A stretch of DNA of 64,000 nt. It comes from CAVQWT01 sp963717705 (lineage in GTDB: Bacteria > Pseudomonadota > Gammaproteobacteria > Burkholderiales > Casimicrobiaceae). The DNA is taken from assembly GCA_963717705.1 (NCBI GenBank), contig CAVQWT010000005.1, positions 496,001 to 560,000 of the forward strand, written 5' to 3'. The notes beneath the pieces are model-generated. The model worked only from the letters and a program-made list of their open reading frames with translations. It was not told the DNA's origin and made no database searches. The position numbers and the translations under genes are program-made. This document shows, piece after piece, positions 1-10,050 of the stretch (the first letter of the stretch is position 1; each line of letters begins with the position of its first letter).

Positions 1-545
<545 letters not shown>

Positions 546-811
546 GGGCACTTCTCCGAATCACGCCCGGACGCGACTGCGCGTCCGCCGTTCATCGACT
601 GGTCGTTGGGCGCGTTGCACGCCCGGCTTGGTGGTTGGCCGCTACCAACCGCTGGCTGACGACGGCGCCGCGGGGGTTTCCCCGCGATGCCGCCCGACCT
701 TGCCTTGATCCCCTGCAGTCGCTTCAGAGGACAAAGAGGAACGGAGCCGCGACGGCGTATCCGCTCTTCTTCGGCCTCTGATTCCGCGTTGCCGCGGCGA
801 GCCAAAGAGGC

Positions 812-839
812 GCAAAAGGCCGGCGGTCGCCCGCCGGCC
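812..839 (-). terminator. Stem-loop with short U tract between rplL and rpoB (partial terminator/attenuator)
   Basis: On the minus strand a 9-bp perfect GC stem (arms 831-839 and 818-826, loop 827-830) is followed by TTTT at 817-814. It starts 21 bases past the rplL stop. In E. coli the rplL-rpoB spacer holds an attenuator that sets the ribosomal protein to polymerase ratio; this hairpin is placed to do the same. The remaining rpoB leader (546-811) shows no further gene. Confidence 0.7.
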
Positions 840-859
840 CGTCGCGCCGATACCGCGTG

Positions 860-1237
860 TTACTTGATTTCGGCCTTGGCGCCGGCTTCTTCCAGCTTCT
901 TCTTCGCCGCTTCGGCGTCGGCCTTCGAGACCGCTTCCTTCACGGCCTTCGGCGCGCCGTCGACGAGGTCCTTGGCTTCCTTCAGGCCGAGGCCCGTCAG
1001 TTCGCGCACGGCCTTGATGACGTTGACCTTGTTCTCGCCGATCGTCGCCAGCATGACGGTGAATTCGGTCTGCTCTTCGGCGGCGGCGGCCGGGGCGGCG
1101 CCCGCCGGGGCCGCGACGGCCACGGCAGCGGCGGCGGAGACGCCGAACTTGGTCTCCATCGCCTTGATGAGCTCGGACAGCTCGAGAACGGTCATCGACG
1201 AGATCTTGTCGAGAATTTCGGTTTGGACTGCGGACAT
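860..1237 (-). CDS. rplL: 50S ribosomal protein L7/L12
   Basis: Stalk protein of the large ribosomal subunit that recruits translational GTPases. At 125 residues it has family length. Visible parts are the N-terminal dimerisation helix region (about 1-35), an Ala-rich hinge (about 36-55, AAAAVAVAAPAGAAPAAAA) and the C-terminal factor-binding domain with the conserved KVNVIKAVRELTGLGLKEAK motif (about 70-90). ATG at 1237 is preceded by a purine-rich AGGAGCA. It follows rplJ by 48 bases in the rplKAJL-rpoB operon. Confidence 0.98.
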   Translation of the reverse strand: MSAVQTEILDKISSMTVLELSELIKAMETKFGVSAAAAVAVAAPAGAAPAAAAEEQTEFTVMLATIGENKVNVIKAVRELTGLGLKEAKDLVDGAPKAVKEAVSKADAEAAKKKLEEAGAKAEIK

Positions 1238-1285
1238 TTGCGTGCTCCTGGAACGTGGAAAGATTGGTTTTCGATCGCGGTGAGG

Positions 1286-1810
1286 CTAGGCTGCCGGGCG
1301 CGCGTCCCGTACCGCTGCGAGCGTCCGGACGAACTTCGACGGCACCTCGTTCAGGGTGCGGACGAACTTCACCACCGGCGCCTGCATCGTGCCGAGAAGC
1401 TTGGCCAGCAGTTCGTCGCGCGAAGGCAGCGACGCGAGCGCGGTGATCTCCTTGGCGGACATCACCTGCCCGGGCATCGCACCGCCCGTGATCACGAACT
1501 TGTCGTTGCCCTTGGCGAAGTCGTTCAGGACCTTCGCCACGGCCACCGGATCGGGACCGATGCCGTAAGCCAGCGGACCGACCATCTTGTCGGTCAGCGA
1601 GGCGAACGGCGTGTCGGCGACCGCCCGGCGCACCAGGGTGTTCTTCACCACCCTGAAGTACACGCCGGAAGCCCGTGCTTTCGCGCGCAGCTGCGTCAGT
1701 TGCGCGACGGGCAAGCCGCGGTTCTCGGCCATCACGATGGCCTGAGCGCCGGCGACCTGCTTCGCGACTTCCGCGACGACCGCTTGCTTCTGCTCGAGAT
1801 TAAGACCCAA
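1286..1810 (-). CDS. rplJ: 50S ribosomal protein L10
   Basis: Anchors the L7/L12 stalk dimers to the ribosome and represses its own mRNA. The 174-residue product has the N-terminal rRNA-binding domain (EQKQAVVAEVAKQVAGAQAIV, RVVKNTLVRRA) and the C-terminal helix that binds L7/L12. The initiation codon is TTG at 1810-1808, read as MGLNLEQ. No ATG or GTG fits the homologous start, and the TTG has a strong GGAGGT five bases upstream. A weak start codon under a strong SD fits translational control by the L10 leader just upstream. The gene lies between rplA and rplL. Confidence 0.96.
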   Translation of the reverse strand: MGLNLEQKQAVVAEVAKQVAGAQAIVMAENRGLPVAQLTQLRAKARASGVYFRVVKNTLVRRAVADTPFASLTDKMVGPLAYGIGPDPVAVAKVLNDFAKGNDKFVITGGAMPGQVMSAKEITALASLPSRDELLAKLLGTMQAPVVKFVRTLNEVPSKFVRTLAAVRDARPAA

Positions 1811-2093
1811 GGTCTACCTCCATTTCTTCGAAACCTGGCCCCGTTGCCGGGACCCGGCTCCACCTGCCGCACCCATGGACCGGTGCGGACCTGCGGTGAC
1901 CATGCGTCCAGGAAAATCCTGTACGAGGGCACCATCTGCGCTGGATCGGGCGGCTGTTTCCGGCGGTCGGGAATCGTTCGATTCCCTTGCGCCGGTCGTC
2001 CCGCCCGGTTTGAGCTTCCGCTCCAGCGGTCTTTGACGGTCCGCCGGGGTCGCCCCCGGCAGTCCCTCAAAATTTCGTTTGCTGCGCTATCCC
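1811..2093 (-). promoter_or_regulatory. rplJL mRNA leader (probable L10-binding autoregulatory leader)
   Basis: A 283-base spacer on the minus strand separates the rplA stop from the rplJ start and has no ORF of its own. It is rich in GC-paired segments (for example GCCGGGGGCGACCCCGGC near 2050-2067) and ends in GGAGGT before the TTG start. In proteobacteria this position holds the leader to which L10-(L7/L12)4 binds to repress translation. The function is inferred from position and length; I did not fold the RNA. Confidence 0.6.
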
Positions 2094-2819
2094 CTACTGC
2101 GCCGCCGGCTGGGCCAGCGACGCCGTGTCCACGCGGATGCCGGCGCCCATCGTGCTCGAGACGCTGACCTTCTTCAGGTACACGCCCTTGGTGCCCGACG
2201 GCCGGGCCTTGTTCAGCGCCTCGATCAGCGCGAGCAGGTTCGACTTCAGCTGCTCCGGCGCGAACGACGCGCGCCCGATCGTGCACTGGACGATGCCCGC
2301 CTTGTCGGTCCGGTACTGCACCTGGCCGGCGCGGGCGTTCTTCACCGCCTGCACGACGTCGGCGGCGACGGTGCCGACCTTCGGGTTCGGCATCAGGCCG
2401 CGCGGGCCGAGGATCTGGCCGAGCTGGCCGACGACCTTCATCGCGTCCGGCGTCGCGATCACGACGTCGAATTCCATGAAGCCTTCCTTGATCTTCGCGG
2501 CGAGGTCGTCGAAGCCGACGATGTCGGCGCCAGCTTCCTGCGCGAGCTTCGCCTTGTCGCCCTGCGCGAACACGGCGACGCGGACGGTCTTGCCGGTGCC
2601 GGCCGGCAGCACGACCGAGCCGCGGACGGTCTGGTCGGACTTCTTGGCGTCGACGCCGAGGTTGACGGCGACGTCGACCGACTCGTCGAACTTGGCGACG
2701 GCGGTCGCCTTGACCAGGCTCAGCGCCTCGTCGACGGCGTAGAACTTCGAGCGGTCCACCTTGCCGCGGACCGCCTGCATGCGCTTCGACAGCGCCGGAG
2801 CCTTCTGTGCGGTGGCCAT
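2094..2819 (-). CDS. rplA: 50S ribosomal protein L1
   Basis: L1 stalk protein that helps release deacylated tRNA and can repress the rplKA message. The ATG at 2819 gives 241 residues, family length. Signature elements are present: GDKAKLAQEAGADIVG, PDAMKVVGQLGQILGPRGLM followed by PNPKVGTV (the L1 signature), and the C-terminal YLKKVSVSSTMG. The start lies two bases past the rplK stop, so the pair is translationally coupled. A longer open frame reaching into rplK is only read-through without an initiation signal. Confidence 0.97.
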   Translation of the reverse strand: MATAQKAPALSKRMQAVRGKVDRSKFYAVDEALSLVKATAVAKFDESVDVAVNLGVDAKKSDQTVRGSVVLPAGTGKTVRVAVFAQGDKAKLAQEAGADIVGFDDLAAKIKEGFMEFDVVIATPDAMKVVGQLGQILGPRGLMPNPKVGTVAADVVQAVKNARAGQVQYRTDKAGIVQCTIGRASFAPEQLKSNLLALIEALNKARPSGTKGVYLKKVSVSSTMGAGIRVDTASLAQPAAQ

Positions 2820-2821
2820 GA

Positions 2822-3256
2822 TCACTTCACCCCTTCGACGACGATGCCCATGCTGCGGGCGCTGCCGGCGATCGTCCGCACGGCGGCGTCGAGATCGGCG
2901 GCGGTAAGGTCGGGCTGCTTCGCCTTGGCGATTTCCTCGGCCTGCGCGCGGGTGAGCTTGCCGACCTTGTCGGTATGCGGCTTGGCGCTGCCCTTCTCGA
3001 CCTTGGCGGCCTTCTTGATCAGCACCGTGGCCGGCGGCGTCTTCATCACGAACGTGAAACTCTTGTCCGCGTACGCCGTGATCACCACGGGAATGGGCAG
3101 GCCGGGCTCGACCTTCTGCGTCTGGGCGTTGAACGCCTTGCAGAATTCCATGATGTTGAGACCGCGCTGGCCCAGCGCGGGACCGATCGGCGGCGAGGGA
3201 TTCGCCTTGCCGGCCGGCACCTGCAGCTTGATGAAGCCGACGATTTTCTTCGCCAT
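2822..3256 (-). CDS. rplK: 50S ribosomal protein L11
   Basis: Component of the GTPase-associated centre, required for RelA activation on stalled ribosomes. The 144-residue product shows MAKKIVGFIKLQVPAGKANP and PPIGPALGQRGLNIMEFCKA at the N-terminus (about 1-40) and the C-terminal RNA-binding domain ending RSMGIVVEG. ATG at 3256 is preceded by AAAAGGAGAAGGCA, a strong ribosome-binding site. It lies between nusG and rplA. Confidence 0.98.
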   Translation of the reverse strand: MAKKIVGFIKLQVPAGKANPSPPIGPALGQRGLNIMEFCKAFNAQTQKVEPGLPIPVVITAYADKSFTFVMKTPPATVLIKKAAKVEKGSAKPHTDKVGKLTRAQAEEIAKAKQPDLTAADLDAAVRTIAGSARSMGIVVEGVK

Positions 3257-3458
3257 TGCCTTCTCCTTTTGGGTTCAAGCGGGCCGCAGGTCAGCTGCGC
3301 GCCCTCCCCGTTCAAACATCAGACACGCGGCACCTGCCGCCGCCGCCACCACTACCGCCCTGCGCCAGCCGGGCCTCCGGACCGTGTTGAGCGTCGGCAT
3401 CGCCGACGCTCCAACGCAGCCATGTACTCCGTTGCGCCGGCAGAGCCGGCCCGACGGA

Positions 3459-3992
3459 CTAGGCCTTTTCGACCTGACTGAAGTCCAGCTCCACCGGCGT
3501 CGACCGCCCGAAGATCGTGACCGACACCCGTAGCTTGCTCTTCTCGTAGTTCACGTCCTCCACGTTGCCGTGGAAATCGGTGAACGGCCCTTCCTTGACC
3601 CGCACCGCCTCGCCCGTCTCGAACAGCACCTTGGGCCGCGGCTTCTCGACGCCTTCCTGCACCTGCCGCAGGATCGCGTCGACTTCCTTCTGCGAAATCG
3701 GCGTCGGCCGGTTCGCGGTGCCGCCGACGAAGCCGGTGACCTTCGGGGTGCTCTTCACCAGGTGCCAGCTCTCGTCGGTCATCTCCATCTCGACGAGGAC
3801 GTAGCCGGGGAAGAACTTGCGCTCCGAGATCGCCTTGGCGCCCTTCTTCATCTCCACCACTTCCTCGACCGGAACCAGGATCTGGCCGAAGAGGTCGGCG
3901 ATGTCCGAGCGCTTGACCCGCTCGATCAGCGCGCGCTGGACGCTCTTCTCGAAGCCCGAGTAGGCGTGCACGACAAACCACTTCTTGCTCAT
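3459..3992 (-). CDS. nusG: Transcription termination/antitermination factor NusG
   Basis: Binds the RNA polymerase clamp, raises processivity and links polymerase to Rho or to ribosomal protein S10. The 177-residue product has the NGN domain (about 1-120, MSKKWFVVHAYSGFEKSVQR, KFFPGYVLVEM) and the KOW domain (about 125-177, GEAVRVKEGPFTDFHGNVED). Its ATG overlaps the secE stop (ATGA at 3992-3989), so the two are translationally coupled. A spacer of about 200 bases separates it from rplK. Confidence 0.97.
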   Translation of the reverse strand: MSKKWFVVHAYSGFEKSVQRALIERVKRSDIADLFGQILVPVEEVVEMKKGAKAISERKFFPGYVLVEMEMTDESWHLVKSTPKVTGFVGGTANRPTPISQKEVDAILRQVQEGVEKPRPKVLFETGEAVRVKEGPFTDFHGNVEDVNYEKSKLRVSVTIFGRSTPVELDFSQVEKA

Positions 3993-4339
3993 CCTGCGCC
4001 CCTGCCGGTCAGCATTTTCACGATCCACGCGAGCGTGGTATCGACGGTGAACAGGAAGAGCGCCATGATCACGACGAACGCGAACACGATCCCCGTCGTC
4101 TGCAGCGTCTCCTTGCGGGTCGGCCACGAGACGCGGCCGGCCTCGGCCCACGACTCCTGCGCGAACGCGAAGAACTCCTTGCCCGGGGTCGACAGCCATG
4201 CGACGGCGCCGGCGGCCACGAGGCCGCCGATGACCATCAGCACCCGCAGCACCTGCGCGAGCTCGCTGAACTGGTAGTAACCCCAGACGCCGGCGATGAT
4301 GCATGCCACCGCCAACGCAATCTTGATCTTGTCTGCCAT
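3989..4339 (-). CDS. secE: Preprotein translocase subunit SecE
   Basis: Essential clamp subunit of the SecYEG channel in the inner membrane. At 116 residues it has the three-helix proteobacterial form: two hydrophobic stretches at about 7-25 and 33-50, the conserved amphipathic segment with SWPTRKETLQTT at about 70-82, and a third membrane helix (GIVFAFVVIMALFLFTVDT). It is followed by nusG with a four-base overlap and preceded by tRNA-Trp. Confidence 0.96.
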   Translation of the reverse strand: MADKIKIALAVACIIAGVWGYYQFSELAQVLRVLMVIGGLVAAGAVAWLSTPGKEFFAFAQESWAEAGRVSWPTRKETLQTTGIVFAFVVIMALFLFTVDTTLAWIVKMLTGRGAG

Positions 4340-4389
4340 CTGCCTTCCGCTGCCGCAACCGGGTCTTGTTCAGGCCCGCCGCGGCATCG

Positions 4390-4465
4390 TGGCAGGCCAG
4401 GAGGGAATCGAACCCCCAACCTGCGGTTTTGGAGACCGCCGCTCTGCCAATTGAGCTACTGGCCT
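4390..4465 (-). tRNA. tRNA-Trp (anticodon CCA)
   Basis: A complete cloverleaf with acceptor AGGCCAG/CTGGCCT, D-arm GCTC/GAGC, anticodon loop CTCCAAA and T-arm GGGGG TTCGATT CCCTC. The 3-prime CCA is encoded (positions 4392-4390). It sits between tuf and secE, the conserved proteobacterial position. Confidence 0.97.
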
Positions 4466-4505
4466 GTTGCTGCGTGAATGAATATCGGAGCGCCTTTACG
4501 GTGCC

Positions 4506-5696
<1,191 letters not shown>

Positions 5697-5736
5697 GTCT
5701 CAAGACTCCTGACGTCGATGTCGTAATGCAAATCGA

Positions 5737-5811
5737 TGGTGCCCATGGCGTGGATTGAACACGCGACCTCTCCCTTACCAAGGGAGTGCTCTGCCACTGA
5801 GCTACATGGGC
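5737..5811 (-). tRNA. tRNA-Thr (anticodon GGT)
   Basis: Cloverleaf with acceptor GCCCATG/CATGGGC, a perfect 5-bp anticodon stem CTCCC/GGGAG, loop TTGGTAA and encoded CCA (5739-5737). It is the last tRNA before tuf. Confidence 0.97.
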
Positions 5812-5888
5812 GGATGTTTCCGAATCCGCCGGCGCGTTCTTCGCTACGCCTTGCGACTCCGTATGTTCTGTTCTCGTTTGGTGCTACG

Positions 5889-5962
5889 TGGAGCGGGTGA
5901 AGGGAATCGAACCCTCGTCGTAAGCTTGGAAGGCTTCTGCTCTACCATTGAGCTACACCCGC
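5889..5962 (-). tRNA. tRNA-Gly (anticodon TCC)
   Basis: Acceptor GCGGGTG/CACCCGC, D-arm GCTC/GAGC, anticodon loop CTTCCAA and encoded CCA (5891-5889). The outermost pair of the anticodon stem is a G-A mismatch (GAAGC/GCTTA); the rest of the fold is regular, so I regard the gene as functional. Confidence 0.95.
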
Positions 5963-6025
5963 GCTTACGCCGTTCGGCGTTTCCCCTTCCCGGCTCGCGC
6001 CGCTCGGGATCGCGCCGAGTCGTTC

Positions 6026-6111
<86 letters not shown>

Positions 6112-6123
6112 ACGAAACGTGCG

Positions 6124-6153
6124 ATTTTAGCAACCCGGTGCCCAACCTGTCAA
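6124..6153 (-). promoter_or_regulatory. Sigma70 promoter of the tRNA-Tyr/Gly/Thr-tuf operon
   Basis: Reading the minus strand, a consensus -35 TTGACA (6153-6148) and -10 TAAAAT (6129-6124) are separated by 18 bases. The -10 ends 12 bases before the tRNA-Tyr 5-prime end, which suits a short tRNA leader. The GC-rich stretch between -10 and tRNA (around 6112-6123) is the stringent-control discriminator position. No gene lies between here and phoR (6154-6340). Confidence 0.88.
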
Positions 6154-6340
6154 ACCGGATGCCGCGGCGCAATGCCGCGCACGCGGGCCGCGCCGGCCTG
6201 GAGTTTCTGATCTCAAGTATCTGATACAATGGGATTTTTTGCCGGGACCCGTTCGCCGTCGGCGCGCGCGGGGCTGCGGGCGCGGCCGGCGTCCCGGCGC
6301 CGGCGCCGCGACGAATTCGGCCAAACTGCGCCGCGCTCAG

Positions 6341-7759
6341 CTACGGATAGCCGTGTTGCCGGCGGCCGCCGGCGTCGCGGCGGCTGGCAACAGCCGGCAC
6401 GGAGTCGCGGCCGGCGGCAGCCGATCCGGCGGACGCCACGCCGCCGTCGTCGCCCGGCGGCGCCGCGCGCCGGACCCGCCGCGACGGCAGCCTCACCGAG
6501 AACGTGCTGCCCCGTCCCGGCTCGCTGTCGACGGCGAGTTCCGCCTGGTGGCGCAGCAGCACGTGCTTGACGATCGCGAGCCCGAGGCCGGTGCCGCCCG
6601 ACGCCCTCGACCGGCTGCGATCGACGCGGTAGAAGCGCTCGGTCAGCCGCGGCAGGTGCTCGGGCGCGATGCCGATGCCGCTGTCGGTGACGGCGAACAC
6701 GCCGGTGCCGTCGGCTTCCACCCGCCACGCGAGCGTGATCGTGCCGCCGTCCGGGGTGTAGCGGACCGCATTCGACACGAGATTGCCGAAGGCGCTGGCG
6801 AGTTCGTCGCGCGACCCCACGACCATGGCGGCGTCGGCGAGGTCGACGGCGATGCGGTGGTGCCCGCCGGACAGCGCCTTCGCGTCGGCGGACAGCCCGA
6901 GCACGAGCGGCGCGACCGCGAACTCGGATTCGCTCGGGGCGTTCTGCTCGCTCTCCAGCGCCGACAGCGTCAGCAGGTCGTCGACCAGCCGCTGCATGCT
7001 CCTCGCCTGGTCGGCCATCAGCGCGAGGTAGCGGTCACGCTGCCGCGGCTCGAGCTCGAGATCCTGCATCGTCTCGAGGAACCCGGAGACCACGGTCAGC
7101 GGCGTCTTCAGCTCGTGCGAAACGTTGGCGATGAAGTCGCGGCGCATCCTCGCGACGGCGTCGAGGCGCGTGATGTCGCGCGCGATCAGCAGCTTCTCCT
7201 CGGCGCCGAAGGGGACGATCTGCAGCGACAGCGTCAGCGGTGCGTCGCGCTGCGACGTGATGGTCACCGCGTCGGAATAGTCCCCCCGGTCGAGGTAGCC
7301 GACGAACTCCGGCTGCCGGGCGAGATTGGCGATCGGCGCGCCGACGTCGCGCGTCGGGTCGAGGCCCAGCAGCGCCTGTGCGCTCGGATTGCTCCAGCGG
7401 ATGCGGTCGTCGCGGTCAAGGACGACCATACCGTCGGGGATCGCCTGCGCGGCGCTCGCGAACCGCTCGATCGTCTGGGCGAGGTCGCGCTGGTACGCCA
7501 TCCGCGTGCGGGCGCGCCGGTGCAGCTCCGAGAACGCGATGCGCCAGCCCCCGTAGCCCTCCGGGACCGCCGCGCCGAGGGGCGCCGAAGCCCAGCGCGC
7601 GAGCTTGTCCAGATGCCAGAGGTGAAATCCCAGGAGCGTCGCCGCCCCGACCGCCAGCACCGCCAGCGCCGGCAGCGCCCCGAACGCGAAGAAGGTCACG
7701 ACCGTCACGACGGCGAGCGCCGCCGGCCCGGCCAGCGCGGCGACCAGGGCGGCGCTCAT
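6341..7759 (-). CDS. phoR: Phosphate regulon sensor histidine kinase PhoR
   Basis: Inner-membrane sensor kinase/phosphatase of PhoB, controlled by phosphate flux through Pst and PhoU. Of its 472 residues, two membrane helices occupy about 4-45, followed by a PAS domain (about 95-195), a HisKA domain with the phospho-acceptor in FIANVSHELKTPLTVVSGF, and a HATPase domain with the N box (NLVSNAVRYTPDGG), G1 (DSGIGIA) and G2 (GGTGLGLAIVKH). A 40-residue Ala/Gly/Arg-rich tail follows the kinase core and looks unstructured. It is the last gene of the pst-pho operon, 31 bases after phoB. Confidence 0.96.
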   Translation of the reverse strand: MSAALVAALAGPAALAVVTVVTFFAFGALPALAVLAVGAATLLGFHLWHLDKLARWASAPLGAAVPEGYGGWRIAFSELHRRARTRMAYQRDLAQTIERFASAAQAIPDGMVVLDRDDRIRWSNPSAQALLGLDPTRDVGAPIANLARQPEFVGYLDRGDYSDAVTITSQRDAPLTLSLQIVPFGAEEKLLIARDITRLDAVARMRRDFIANVSHELKTPLTVVSGFLETMQDLELEPRQRDRYLALMADQARSMQRLVDDLLTLSALESEQNAPSESEFAVAPLVLGLSADAKALSGGHHRIAVDLADAAMVVGSRDELASAFGNLVSNAVRYTPDGGTITLAWRVEADGTGVFAVTDSGIGIAPEHLPRLTERFYRVDRSRSRASGGTGLGLAIVKHVLLRHQAELAVDSEPGRGSTFSVRLPSRRVRRAAPPGDDGGVASAGSAAAGRDSVPAVASRRDAGGRRQHGYP

Positions 7760-7790
7760 CGCGGGGCGGCCGAGTCCATGGCGACGCGGC

Positions 7791-8486
7791 TCAGCGCTCC
7801 GTCGGCGCGGCGAGCCGGTAGCCGCTGCCGCGCACCGTCTCGATCAGCACGTCCTGGCCGAACGGCTCGAGCGCCAGCCGCAGGCGGCGGATGTGCACGT
7901 CGACCGTGCGCTCCTCGATGTACACCTGGTCGCCCCAGACCTGGTCGAGCAGCTGCGCGCGGCTGTGCACCCGCTCGGGCCGGGCGAGGAAGAACCGCAA
8001 CAGGCGGAACTCGGTCGGGCCGATGTGCACAGGCTGCCCGTCGACGGTGACGCGATGGGTCGACGGATCGAGCCGCAGCGACCCTGCCGTCAGCGGCTCC
8101 TGCGCGGCCTCGGGCGCGCGCCGGCGCAGCACCGCCTTGATCCGGGCCTTGAGCTCGCGCGGCGAGAACGGCTTGGTCACGTAGTCGTCGACCCATGCCT
8201 CCAGCCCCGCCACCTTGTCGGCCTCCTCGGTGCGCGCCGTGACCATGATGATCGGCAGCTCCTTCGTGCGGGCCGAGGCGCGCAGCTCGCGCGCGAACGC
8301 CAGCCCCGACTGGCCCGGCAGCATCCAGTCGAGCAGCACGAGGTCGGGCAGCGACGCCCGCAGCAGCGCCTGCGCCGTCTCGGCGTCGGGGGCGCCCTGC
8401 ACCTGGTATCCCGCGTCGACGAGATTGACCTTGATCAGCTCGAGGATCGCCGGCTCGTCCTCGACCACCAGCACGGTCGGGCTCAT
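7791..8486 (-). CDS. phoB: Phosphate regulon response regulator PhoB
   Basis: Two-component transcription activator that binds Pho boxes and recruits sigma70 polymerase through region 4. Its 231 residues hold a receiver domain (about 1-122) with phospho-acceptor Asp in LVLLDWMLPG and switch Lys in VTKPFSPREL, then an OmpR-type winged-helix domain (about 130-231) ending RGSGYRLAAPTER. The start at 8486 overlaps the phoU stop as ATGA. A Pho box before pstS means the operon is autoregulated. Confidence 0.97.
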   Translation of the reverse strand: MSPTVLVVEDEPAILELIKVNLVDAGYQVQGAPDAETAQALLRASLPDLVLLDWMLPGQSGLAFARELRASARTKELPIIMVTARTEEADKVAGLEAWVDDYVTKPFSPRELKARIKAVLRRRAPEAAQEPLTAGSLRLDPSTHRVTVDGQPVHIGPTEFRLLRFFLARPERVHSRAQLLDQVWGDQVYIEERTVDVHIRRLRLALEPFGQDVLIETVRGSGYRLAAPTER

Positions 8487-9187
8487 TCCCCGGCCACCTC
8501 GGCGCGGATCTGCTCGGCCGACGCGTGGCGCACGTCCTTGCCCTTCACCAGTTGCACCACCGCCTCGGCGATGTTCTTGGAATGGTCGCCGATGCGCTCG
8601 ATCGACTTGGCGATGAACACGATCTCGAGCGCCGGGGTGATCGTCCGCGGGTCCTCCATCATGTAGCTGACGAGCTGGCGCATGATCGCATTGAACGCGG
8701 CGTCGATCTCCTCGTCGCGGTCGATCACCTCGGCCGCGGCGGCGGGGTCGAGTCGCGCAAAGGCGTCGAGCGCCAGCTGCAGCATGTCGCGCGCGCTGGT
8801 CGCCGCGCGCACCGCGTCGAAGTAGCGGATCCGCGTCAGCTGGTCGCTGCCGCGCACCTGCGCCGCCTTGTACGCGACCTTCTTCACCTCGTCGCCGACC
8901 CGCTCGAGGTCGTTGACGATCTTGGTGATGGTCATGATCATCCGCAGGTCGATCGCGGTGGGCTGGCGCTTCGCGATGATCTGCGTGCACTGCTGGTCGA
9001 TCGTCATCTGCATCTGGTTGATCTGCTGCTCGTCGGCGCCGATCCGGTCGATTCCCTCGGTGTCGTCGTCCTCGAGCGCCGCGATGGCGCGCGCGAGCTG
9101 GGTCTCGACCAGGCCGCCCATGGCGAGCACGCCGGTGCGGATCGATTCGAGCTCGGTGTCGAACTGCTTGTGCGTGTGCTCGTTCAT
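8483..9187 (-). CDS. phoU: Phosphate transport system regulator PhoU
   Basis: Cytoplasmic negative regulator that links PstSCAB transport state to PhoR. The product is all-helical with two PhoU repeats; the metal-binding-type motifs IVNDLERVGDEVKK (about 90) and IAKSIERIGDHSKN (about 190) mark each repeat. I chose ATG 9187 (MNEHTHKQFDTEL), giving 234 residues, over an in-frame start eight codons upstream, because homologues begin near this residue. It lies between pstB and phoB and overlaps phoB by four bases. Confidence 0.95.
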   Translation of the reverse strand: MNEHTHKQFDTELESIRTGVLAMGGLVETQLARAIAALEDDDTEGIDRIGADEQQINQMQMTIDQQCTQIIAKRQPTAIDLRMIMTITKIVNDLERVGDEVKKVAYKAAQVRGSDQLTRIRYFDAVRAATSARDMLQLALDAFARLDPAAAAEVIDRDEEIDAAFNAIMRQLVSYMMEDPRTITPALEIVFIAKSIERIGDHSKNIAEAVVQLVKGKDVRHASAEQIRAEVAGE

Positions 9188-9212
9188 CGTGGTCCTCGTG
9201 GTCGGGCGCACA

Positions 9213-10025
9213 TCAGCCGAAGCGCCCGGTGATGTAGTCCTCGGTTTCCTTGCGCTTCGGCTTGAGGAAGATGGAATCGGTGGCGTCGAATTCGATCAAC
9301 TCCCCCAGGTACATGTAAGCAGTGTAATCCGACACCCGCGCCGCCTGCTGCATGTTGTGGGTGACGATGGCCACCGTGTAGTCGCGCTTGAGCTCGGTGA
9401 TCAGCTCCTCGATCTTCGCGGTCGAGATCGGGTCGAGCGCCGAGGTCGGCTCGTCGAGCAGCAGCATCTCTGGCTGCACGGCGACGGCGCGGGCGATGCA
9501 CAGCCGCTGCTGCTGGCCACCGGAAAGCGCCATCCCGCTCTGCTTCAGCTTGTCCTTGGCCTCGTCCCACATCGCCGCCTTGGTCAGCGCCCACTCGACG
9601 CGCTCCTCCATCTGCCGCGGCGACAGCGACTCGTACAGGCCCACGCCGAACGCGATGTTGTCGTAGATCGACATCGGGAACGGCGTCGGCTTCTGGAACA
9701 CCATGCCGACCTTGGCCCGCAGAATGTTGAGGTCGACGCCGGGCGCGAGGATGTTCTGCCCGTTGAACAGGATGTCGCCGACGGCACGCTGGCCCGGGTA
9801 CAGCGAGTACATGCGGTTCATCGTACGCAGCAGCGTCGACTTGCCGCAGCCCGAAGGCCCGATGAAGGCGGTGACGCGCCGGTCGGCGATGTCGAGATTG
9901 ATGTCCTTCAGCCCCTGGAACTTGCCGTAGAAGAAGTCGAGGTGCCTGATCGACATCTTGGCCGCCGCGGGCGGCAGCGCTTCCACCTGGGCCTCGGGCC
10001 GCGGCATCATCGTTTCGAACACCAT
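9213..10025 (-). CDS. pstB: Phosphate ABC transporter ATP-binding protein PstB
   Basis: ATPase that powers high-affinity phosphate import by PstA-PstC. The 270-residue product has Walker A GPSGCGKST (about 57-65), a Q-loop at VFQKPTPFPMSIYDN, the ABC signature LSGGQQQRLCIARA, Walker B LLLDEPTSALD and the H-loop VTHNMQQA. The start at 10025 follows GGAG with good spacing. It lies 25 bases after pstA. Confidence 0.97.
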   Translation of the reverse strand: MVFETMMPRPEAQVEALPPAAAKMSIRHLDFFYGKFQGLKDINLDIADRRVTAFIGPSGCGKSTLLRTMNRMYSLYPGQRAVGDILFNGQNILAPGVDLNILRAKVGMVFQKPTPFPMSIYDNIAFGVGLYESLSPRQMEERVEWALTKAAMWDEAKDKLKQSGMALSGGQQQRLCIARAVAVQPEMLLLDEPTSALDPISTAKIEELITELKRDYTVAIVTHNMQQAARVSDYTAYMYLGELIEFDATDSIFLKPKRKETEDYITGRFG

Positions 10026-10050
10026 CGGGATCTCCAGTGGATCGGCTGAG

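Noticed and set aside
5889..5962. tRNA-Gly as a pseudo-tRNA because of a G-A pair in the anticodon stem
   Set aside because: All other stems, the loop, and the encoded CCA are regular, and it sits in a conserved expressed tRNA-tuf operon.
6210..6235. Plus-strand promoter-like GATACAAT near phoR
   Set aside because: It points toward antisense phoR with no gene to serve, and lacks a matching -35.
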